Shown here: positions 56,570 through 64,000 of the stretch, piece after piece
How the letters are laid out: every line of letters starts with the position of its first letter
Numbering within the stretch: position 1 is the first letter of the stretch
Source of the DNA: Stomoxys calcitrans
Lineage: Eukaryota; Arthropoda; Insecta; Diptera; Muscidae
Length of the DNA stretch: 64,000 nt
Assembly (NCBI RefSeq): GCF_963082655.1
Contig: NC_081556.1
Location: 67,509,727-67,573,726, forward strand
Reading direction: 5' to 3'
The notes under the pieces: generated by a model
The model's database searches: none
Seen by the model: the letters and a program-made list of their open reading frames with translations, nothing else
What the model was told of the DNA's origin: nothing
Position numbers and translations under genes: made by a program

Positions 56570-57235
56570 AAATATGCGTCTGAGACCCCTTAAAGTATGT
56601 ATATTCTAGAAGGCGCAATTCTCGTCCGATTTGACTTAAATTTTGCACGTAGTGTTTTGGTATCACTTCCAACTGTGCTAAGTATGATTGAAATCGGTAC
56701 ATAACCTGATATAGCTGCCAAATAAAACGATCTTGGATCTTGACTTCTTGAGCCAATAGAGCGCGCTATTCTCATCCGATTTGGCTGAAATTTTGCGTGA
56801 GGTGTTTTGTTATGACTTCCAATAAATATGCTAAGTATGGCGCAAATCCGTACATAACCTGATATAGCTGCCATATAAACCGATCGGGGATGTTGACCTC
56901 TTGAGCCTCTAGAGGGCGCAATTCTCATCCAATTTGGCAGAAATTTTGTACAACGGTATCACTCATGACTTTCAATATACGTGTCTAATAAGGTCTGAGT
57001 CGTTTAATAGCTTGATACAGCTCCCATATAAACCTATCTTCCGATTTTGCTTTTTGAGACCCTACAAGCCACTATTCATATCCGAATGAACTGAAATATG
57101 ACACAATGACTTCTACAAAGTTCGGCATTCATTTTTGGTCCGAATCGAACTATAACTTGATATAGCTCCAATAGCAAAACAGTTCTTATTCAATATTCTT
57201 TGTTTGTCTAAAAAGAATGAAAGCACCTTTGCTAG
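56570..57235 (+). mobile_element. INE-1/DINE-like family A, rearranged
   Basis: CTGAGACCCCTTAAAGTATG joins directly to core units (internal deletion of the microsatellite). Units contain ACCTGATATAGCTGCCA, and the sequence runs to the ATTCTTTGTTTGTCT block that normally precedes the hairpin end, which is missing. Confidence 0.6.
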
Positions 57236-57479
57236 GCCGAGGAAATGTCGTTTGCCAAATTTAAGACAAAGTGGAACAAACATGTAGAACGAAAACAAAA
57301 ACGTGGGTTTCAGAGCAAAAATACCGAAAATTGGGTGAACGTTAGTGTGAGACCTATACCTAATGTTGGACCAATATGAATCTTATTCGATTAATTTGCA
57401 TTTTATAATCTTAAGATATTTAATCTGCAGATCGATCTATATGACAGTTCTATCCAAATATGGACTGGGATGAGTAAAA
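57236..57479. other. Short spacer
   Basis: Contains family B-like ATCGATCTATATGACAG near 57432; otherwise nothing recognised. Confidence 0.35.
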
Positions 57480-58215
57480 TATACTTTTTATATTGATCTA
57501 GGACCCCATAAAGTATATATGTTCTTGATCATCTCGACATTCTGAGTCGATCTAGACATGTCGGTCCGTCCGTCAGTCGAAATCACGATAGCGGTCGAAC
57601 GCGTAAAGCTAGTCACTTGAAATTTTGCACAGATTGGTTCAGATTTGGATATAGCTTTCATATAAACCGATCTCCCCATTTGACTTCTTGAGCCCCTGGA
57701 AACTGAAATTTTTGTCCGATTTGGCAAACATTTTGGACATCGGGATCTGTTATGATTTTTAACAATTTTGCCAATTACGGTCCAAATCGGCCAAGTTCCC
57801 GATCTCCCGATTTGACTTCTTGAGCCCTAGAAGCCTCAGTTTTCATCCAATTTGACTGAAATTTTGCATTTAGTGTTTTGTTCTGACTTCCAATAACTGT
57901 GCTCAGTACGGTTTAAATCGGACCGTAACCTAATATAGCTCCCTTATAAATCGATCACCCGATTTGACTTCTTGAGCCCCTGGAAGCCGCAATTTTTTCA
58001 GATTTTAATGAAATTTTGCACATGGTGTTCTGTTATGACAAATGTTCCAAGTACGGTCCACATCGGTCAAGAACTGGATATAGTTCCCATGTTAACCGGT
58101 TTAAAATTATGCCCTTCAACTAAATTTATTTTGTATAAATTTTTAGTATAATCCATGGTGGTGGGTTCCCAAGACTCGGCCAGGCCGAACTTAGCATGTT
58201 TTTGCTTGTTTTTTT
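57480..58215 (+). mobile_element. INE-1/DINE-like element, diverged subfamily
   Basis: Begins with AGGACCCCATAAAGTATATA and GTCGGTCCGTCCGTCAGTCG, continues with CATATAAACCGATCTCCCC-type units, and ends GGTGGTGGGTTCCCAAGACT followed by the hairpin CTCGGCCAGGCCGAA and TTAGCATGTTTTTGCTTG. It mixes features of families A and B. Confidence 0.65.
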
Positions 58216-58569
58216 TCTAAATTTAAGCAAAAATAGGTGTTGAAGATCTCAAATCACGAGTCCAGTCTAGAGGCAATGAAATGATAACGCCCTATACAGC
58301 CCATCCTCGAACACAAACGCTAAATGGGTAAAAAACACATTTGTGCCAAAATTCAGCTTCCATAAACATAAAATTATTAAGCCGAATCTTTCACATATAA
58401 TGAAGTAATCCCTAAAACTCCACTTGGATATGCACAAATTTTGGCACGAATTGTTATTGCCCATCTGAATACCGCTGCCGAAGTTCATCAAATCGATTCA
58501 ACCATGTAATGATTTTACCGAATTTTGCCTTCCGTTTAAATAAGTGGTCAATTTAAAGAATATATTTAT

Positions 58570-58618
58570 GGCAACAAGAATAAACCAAAGAATTGCTCTT
58601 TGGATTATTCTTGTTGCC
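58570..58618. other. 49-bp hairpin with 22-bp near-perfect stem
   Basis: GGCAACAAGAATAAACCAAA plus GA (58570-58591) pairs with 58597-58618 with a single mismatch, around the loop ATTGC. It lies outside any recognised element. Confidence 0.8.
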
Positions 58619-58702
58619 GTAGCACTTGCAAATAAAATGCCCAAATGCATCTCAGAAAAATTGGACACATTTTAACACCTAATTACTGAAACCACTTAAA
58701 TC

Positions 58703-58905
58703 TCATTTCATCATCAGGAGTTTACTAAAACCTGTGCATACCGTGTCAGTCTGTCTATTGCCACTGAAAGCAACGTCGACAAGACATGTAATTTCCAACA
58801 AATGTGCTACGGCTGAGAGTGATTTCCTAAATCCGTGTTGACATGAAGAGTAGAGAGATACACCTGTATTACAGCTATCAATACGAGTGCCATATTTAAA
58901 CAGTT
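58703..58905 (-). pseudogene. Jockey/CR1-like RT palm fragment
   Basis: Minus-strand reading gives SSCQHGFRKSLSAVAHLLEI and SGNRQTDTVCTGFSKLL, corresponding to the QHGFR and VYTDFSKAFD blocks. The catalytic aspartate of FSKAFD is lost because the fragment ends there. Confidence 0.6.
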
Positions 58906-59080
58906 GCATAATATCATATTTTTTCTCATATGCGGTAGATATCGAAATTTTTATTAAATATTAAAAAGTATCGACGAATTTTAGTAACCGTAGCGTGGAG
59001 CGGACGTGTTTTCATTTCGCTCCTCGAAGAAAAAAATCTGTATCTTGGAATAGGTATAGCCTTTCAGGAGTAGGCTGAAA

Positions 59081-59815
59081 ATGGACTCCAAAGACCCAGC
59101 AGATGCGGTGGTGGCATCAGACCGTAGCATATTGTCCTCCCCTTCTATAGGTGTGGATGCCTTAGCACCTGTAGTCGAGAGTAATGCTTTAAGCGCACAA
59201 CCAGTCGTCAGACTAACAAGTGAGAAAGAGACGGATAAACCAGAGGGGTGCACAGTTCGTCCCCAGCCTTTGAGTAAAGGTGGTGTTTCCTATTCCGATT
59301 CAGGAGTCCTGCGAAGGAAAACAAAGTCGGAACAGCAACGAAGGAAGCGGCTCCTGAGTCTTCATGGAGGACTGTGACTTCCAAAAGGATGGCACAGCCA
59401 TCACGGAAGAGAAAGATGGTCGCTGCCACTCCTCTTACGCCGGAGTAGCAAGGAAGCACAACATAGATGACTTATGCAGTCATCGATATCGGCTGTGCAT
59501 CCGGTAGGATTCCACCAGATCGCCGGTCCCAGATGAGGCATTTGGTAAACGAACGGGTTATCGTAGATGTGTTGTATTCTGAAGGGGGTCCACCCATACG
59601 AATTATGAGCTGTGAGTATAGAGGACATCTTAATGCTGCGCTTTGCGTCAGCTGAATGAATTGATACCGTCAAAAAGCTCGTTGGAAGTATCCACACTCC
59701 CTGGGTCACAAAACTCGACCCTTTTAGAAAGATTGACATCCTACAGCTCACAAAGGCGGTCTTCATCAAGAATGTGGGCGGCGAAATCGTGACGGAACGC
59801 ATGATGTAAGTCTTA
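59081..59815 (+). pseudogene. ORF1 (gag-like) of the RNase H-bearing retrotransposon
   Basis: The first open frame (59081-59377, 98 codons) starts MDSKDPADAVVASDRSILSS and is Ser/Val-rich with a basic RRKTKSEQQRRKRL stretch, as in nucleic-acid-binding ORF1 proteins. It then hits a stop. A later frame holds WVTKLDPFRKIDILQLTKAV near 59700-59760. No zinc knuckles are visible. Confidence 0.5.
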
Positions 59816-59959
59816 AACAAGTAAAATCAAGATTTGGTCGTGGACAAATTAGAGGTTTTTATAGGGAGGAGAAGGAGGAATGAACTCTCCTTGTGGTGGG
59901 GCATTGATCAAGTCTCCATGGCATGGCGTACTAAGGGACCATGACCGTCTTTTTCAAGA

Positions 59960-60425
59960 TTGGGAAGACTAGGATATGAAAACATCATCATAATGAGCCA
60001 TCAGGTGGTGCAGTGGCGAACACTCGAAACCGCCTAATGGACAGGGGGCCGACGGCGAGACAATCACCGACTCTCTCAATATTGGGAAGAATAGGATAAG
60101 CAAAGATCCTAATACTAAAATAAAACATCAGGCAATGCAGAGGCGAGAAACCCATTACAGCCTAACGCACAGGGACCCGACGACGGAACCATCAACGACT
60201 TTCTCGAGATTAAGAAGACTAGGATGGTTAAAGATCTTAATGATGAAGCATTAGGCAGTGTAGTGAAAGCGAACTCAATGCCGCCTAACGCACAGGGAGC
60301 AGACGATGGGACCATAACTTACTCCCAAGAAGCCCATTTACTCAAGATTTGGAAAACTAGTATAGGCAGAGATCCTAATATTGGAACATCAGGCAGTGCC
60401 GGGACGGTAGACTCAATACAGCATA
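59960..60425 (+). repeat. ~126-bp tandem repeat in the ORF1/ORF2 region
   Basis: About 3.5 units share GACTAGGAT, AAGATCCTAATA, CATCAGGCAGTGCAG, CCGCCTAACGCACAGGGA and GGGACCATCA blocks. Starts fall near 59968, 60090, 60217 and 60355. One unit is partly open (frame 60224-60505). Confidence 0.75.
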
Positions 60426-60499
60426 AAGAACAGGAAGATTCATACTGCCTTAATTCAGGAGCCATGGACGACCCGGAACAAAGTTTCTGGACTGAACCA

Positions 60500-60973
60500 T
60501 ATTAAGTACCAATTATTCTATGCTAACACTGGTACTTGGCCGAGGATCTGCATTCTTAGTCATACAACGTCGGATGCAACAGCAATGAGACAGGGAGACG
60601 GTAGAGCATACCTAGCATCATTTTATCTGCCTTTTGACTCTCCGACACCGCCATCTACGTCGGAGCTGCAACGAATGGTTAGGAAAGCAAAACAGACACG
60701 AACAACAATAATAATGGGAGCCAAGCCCTAACAGAATTCTTGAATACTAACGATCTCATAACACTTAATATTGGAAACACCGCTACCATTGTTAATAGGA
60801 TGAGGGGAGAGGTTTTAGATGGGACAATATGTTCGAAAGATCAAATCGATGAGGTTCAGGATTGGAGAGTCTCAATGGAGCATTCCTTCTCAGACCATCG
60901 CTACATTAGGTTTAGAATACCACGGCCAGCGCTGAATCCGATAAGATTCCGTAATAAGTTGAAAACCAACTGA
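60500..60973 (+). pseudogene. Endonuclease domain of the RNase H-bearing retrotransposon
   Basis: Blocks include RAYLASFYLPFDS, RKAKQTRTTIIMGAKP, then TEFLNTNDLITLNIGNTATI and VSMEHSFSDHRYIRFRI, the last with the catalytic His of APE-type nucleases. The DANAHH segment expected between MGA and TEFL is deleted, so the nuclease would be inactive. Confidence 0.7.
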
Positions 60974-61019
60974 CAAAAATTCCGAAGGCTACTAAGAAGG
61001 AAGATAATTTAGATTGTAC

Positions 61020-62355
61020 AAGCATAGAAGACACTGACGACCATATCAACAGGATTACGACTGCACTAGTGAAGTCATTCGAAAATAGTTGTCCTCTTAG
61101 CGAAAGGAAGTCAGCCCAAGAAAAACCTTGGATGACAGCGTAGATTCGCAATATTGGGAAAGAAGTCTGCAGACTTTATAACAGAGCACGTCGTAACAAA
61201 GCGGTAGTATATTGGGATGGATATTGCACACGGCTCAAGGAATACAATAAAATTACCAAAGCACCAAAACGTACCTCCTGGAAGATTTTCTGCGAATAGG
61301 TCGATAGCATTAATGACGCCTCCAAGATGAAGAAGTATCTCTTAAAAACCCAAATCCAAACTGAAATGTTAGTAGACGAAATGGGCGTGAGAGCAGAGAC
61401 AACGGTGGACATGTTGTGGCTTTTGATGAAAACACATTTTATACAAGATACGACAGGACTCATGGAGACACCGCAATCTTCGAATAATGAGGTTGATCAA
61501 AGATTACTTATACCAAAATTTAGGGTCAAGGAAGCCTTGAAAAGCTTCAAACAATTTAAGTCACACAGACTTAATGGAATATTCCGGCGTTATTACAAGA
61601 AGAGACCGACTATCTGGCGCCTCATCTCGCCACAATTCACAGTGTGCCTAGGACTTGCATATACTCCGAAAGCCTGGCAGGAGGCAAGGGTGGTGTTTAT
61701 ACCTAAGCCCGACGAGGCAAGTTATGCGTCACAAAACGCCTACAGACCTATAAGCCTTAAGTCCTTTCTACTCAAAACCATGGAACTTATTGTGGATACC
61801 ATAATAAAGAGTAGGACATCCAGCGAACTGATCAAATGCCAAACAGCATGGCTATGTCAAGGCAAGGTCGACGGAAGCTGCCCTGCACGAGGTTGTGCAT
61901 AAACTAGAAGAATTCTTCGATGCCAAGACGAACACATTGACATCCAGGAGGCGTTTAGCAATGTGCGGACCGACACATTGATTCTATCCTTATACCCGTA
62001 CCGTGAGAATCCGAGGCAGCTATGCAGAAGGACCGAAAAAGTCTTGCATATGGCATATGACTGGGCTAGACCCAAGGGTCTCAATGTTAACCCAGAGATG
62101 ACTGAAATATGCCTGTTCACGAGGAAAACGGAGGTGGGCAAATTTGACGCACCACGTTTCCTCAGTAAAACGATATCTATGTCTGACAGGGTCTTAGGAG
62201 TAATCTTGGATAGGCGTATTGAGAAGGCTCATAGATGTTGGGCACTATGTAGACGGGCCATAGGCTCGAAATTGGGCCTGAATCCGAGGATAGTCCATTG
62301 GCTCTACAGGAGAGTGATTAGACCAATACTAACTTACGCCTCATGTGCAACATAA
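61020..62355 (+). pseudogene. Reverse transcriptase domain of the RNase H-bearing retrotransposon
   Basis: Linker and fingers: CRLYNRARRNKAVVYWDGY, then KAWQEARVVFIPKPD, AYRPISLKSFLLKTMELIVD (61327-61902). A shifted frame gives DIQEAFSNVRTDTL (first catalytic Asp). The sequence then jumps to ILSLYPYREN and GLNVNPEMTEICLFTRKTEV, so the GGVLSP and FADD blocks are deleted. The thumb reads VLGVILDRRIEKAHRCWALC and HWLYRRVIRPILTYAS. Confidence 0.75.
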
Positions 62356-62725
62356 GGACCATACAACATGTTCAGAGAACATGTTGTCTTGGCATAGGCG
62401 GAGCGATGAGGATCACGCCCAATCGAAACTATTCTAGATATCCTACCCATTGACATACATATTTAGTGCGAGGCGGCCACTGCGGCTATGAGTCTTAAGA
62501 CGATGGGAGAATGGATTGAGGATGGGAATCGAGGCGACGATAGGAAACCTAGAAGAAAGGGAAGAGGTTTCCGATCGGGTACCTGAGATGAACCTTGAGG
62601 TCGAGTGCGAAGCACTGCTGCCAACTGCACAGTCTGAATTGACGCCACCCTAGAATTGACATCTTGAAGATCATGTGACACGGATGAATCAAAGCTAGAG
62701 GACAGAGTGGGCCTGAGGGTCCGCA

Positions 62726-63010
62726 TTGAGAACACAGAGATTGCCTGACCATAATACGGTCCTACAGGCGGAGATCCGGGCGATCACGGAATGTGTGAGG
62801 TGGTGCGCTGCTAACTCGAGGACGTCGAGTGTCAACATACTTACCGACAGTAAAATTGCCATAAAGGCAATAACAACCAGGACGGTAAGGTCACGTACAG
62901 TCGTGACGTGTAATAAGGAGATTAACGCCTTCTCTGAGGATGGCAAAATCCGCATCGTTTAGGTGCCGGGCCATAACGGAGTGAGGAGGAATGAAAGGGC
63001 TGACAATAAA
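62726..63010 (+). pseudogene. RNase H domain of the retrotransposon
   Basis: Reads NTVLQAEIRAITECVRWCAA (catalytic Glu) and SSVNILTDSKIAIKAITTRT (catalytic Asp), then CNKEINAFSEDGKIRIV, a TAG stop in place of Trp, and VPGHNGVRRNERAD. The related fragment at 17838-17972 keeps the Trp. The first Asp motif upstream is in a disrupted frame. Confidence 0.8.
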
Positions 63011-63065
63011 TTTTGTTAACCCAAAGCCTTTCGAGTGGACGCAGTCCGAATGAAGGGCGTGGGAG

Positions 63066-63446
63066 ATGAATACGCATGCAACCCTGTGGAACAGCAAAAC
63101 GGTCGCTAGAACGGCGAAAATTCTATGGGGGAATCCAGATCAGGAGAAGACGAGGCTATTACTGAAAGGAAGTGAGAAGGAGGTAAGTATAGCTATTAGT
63201 ATCATAACGGGACACATAGGACTACGAGCTCACTTATGTAAAATCGATTCGGCAAGTGATAGCATGTGTAGGACATACGGGGAAGATGATGAGACGTTGG
63301 AGCATTTCCTTTGTCATTGCCGTGCTTTCGCGTCTAACAGATACCGGCACATAGGTGGGGACAGAATACCAGACACAAACCAACTTAGGAGAGTGGCACG
63401 GAAAACAATTAAGGATTTTGTAAGTACCACGGAATTCCTAACTTAG
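63066..63446 (+). pseudogene. C-terminal Cys/His region of the retrotransposon ORF2
   Basis: The 126 open codons include LLKGSEKEVSIAISIITGHI, then MCRTYGEDDETLEHFLCHCR, a C-x-E-H-C-x-C putative zinc-binding motif of non-LTR C-termini, and end STTEFLT. This is the longest clean frame of the element. Confidence 0.75.
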
Positions 63447-63530
63447 ATTTGCTTTTTCGGGATTACTTTATTTGTATTTAGAGCGCACAACAAGCCGATT
63501 ACTGGCTAAGGTGAATGTCCATAGAAAATA

Positions 63531-64000
63531 GCAAACATTGTCTGCTGAATATCAGTAGATAATTTTGGTGCTATTGTAGCAGTAGTTCTGCTATTACAGC
63601 AGTAGTACTGATATTTTAGAGTAGCTGCTAACTGCTGAAAAGTTAGTTGTTTCTGAAAATTACTGATGCTTAATTATGAAGGGAATGTTAGAAGAAAAAT
63701 AGAACTCATATGTAAATGTGTGTCTCATTGGATGTTTATTTTCACCACTGAATGTATACTTTCCAAAACCTTTTTTCTTTAACTTTAGATTCCAAAGGCT
63801 ATGGGAGTTATGTGCTCATTAGTAGAGTAATAATAAAAATTCGAGCTAGATTAGCCACATTGCGAAATGTGTACCAATGAATGGATCATGTAGCTTTCTT
63901 CACAGTAATATTCTACAAATTAAAATCATCCCTTCCAACAACATTTCTAAAAAAAAATTCTAAAAAATGCCTAAAGTAATCAAAACAAGTAACAGGCAAA
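63531..64000 (-). repeat. GCAG/CTGC-rich dispersed repeat, inverted copy (runs off the window)
   Basis: Read on the minus strand it aligns with about 3240-3710: shared GAATTCT-rich start, ATGATCCATTCATTGGTA, GTATACATTCAGTGGTGA, GAGACACACATTTACA and then AGCAGTA-rich sequence. It follows the retrotransposon 3' end directly. Confidence 0.65.

Larger units (their letters stand above)
58985..63530 (+). mobile_element. RNase H-bearing non-LTR retrotransposon (I/LOA-like), broken
   Basis: The longest copy of the family in the window. It has ORF1 (from 59081), endonuclease, RT, RNase H and a C-terminal Cys/His region in order. A 3' UTR ending AAGGTGAATGTCCATAG also occurs at the ends of the fragments at 6268 (reversed) and 21050. 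Stops, frameshifts and deletions occur in each domain. The clade (I, LOA or Outcast type) is inferred from the RNase H domain and motif style. Confidence 0.8.

Overview
The window looks like a repeat-dominated stretch of a higher-fly (calyptrate, muscid-like) genome. It is AT-rich and holds INE-1/DINE-like elements, mariner and rosa-like transposons, a copia LTR, several non-LTR retrotransposon lineages and tRNA-derived SINE pieces. There is no prokaryotic gene organisation, and no complete host gene was recognised. The only strong host-gene signal is one short spliced exon on the minus strand (42840-42943). Two further minus-strand stretches (30290-30627 and 4630-4869) could be exons but are less certain.

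Layout. 0.1-8.7 kb: a fold-back MITE, a 5' stub of a rosa-like transposon, INE-1-like elements, a mariner-derived MITE and a SINE piece. 8.7-11.1 kb: mostly anonymous, with a 207-bp direct repeat. 11.1-15.2 kb: an INE-1-like element split by a mariner and by a second INE-1-like element. 17.8-21.05 kb: an RNase H-bearing non-LTR fragment carrying a hAT MITE and a CR1/Jockey-like element with an intact 658-codon reverse transcriptase ORF. 21.2-24.7 kb: an 18-bp minisatellite, then an RTE-like fragment split by a copia element. 25-31 kb: INE-1-like copies, a deleted rosa-like element, a TIR element and a possible host exon. 31-38.4 kb: two RTE-like copies in opposite orientation around rearranged CR1-like pieces. 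38.4-44.5 kb: a second mariner MITE, a second hAT-like MITE, a SINE fold-back, another large INE-1-like element, the host exon and a rosa-like transposon with an uninterrupted 361-codon DD41D transposase. 44.5-54.3 kb: two opposite copies of a ~128-bp-repeat element, one split by a CR1-like insertion, with INE-1-like copies between them. 55-64 kb: retrotransposon fragments, the most complete RNase H-bearing non-LTR copy (broken), and a CTGC-rich repeat whose inverted relative lies at 3 kb.

The genes do not form a pathway; the window is a layered record of transposition. Points that stand out: a repeat unit of exactly 153 bp kept across diverged INE-1-like families; a hAT MITE with four perfect TATCGATA motifs placed near its two ends; mariner MITEs lying beside their probable parent; and a base-paired 3' tail shared by two diverged CR1-like elements. 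Family assignments come from motif recognition by eye, and copy ends are mostly good to about 5-20 bp.
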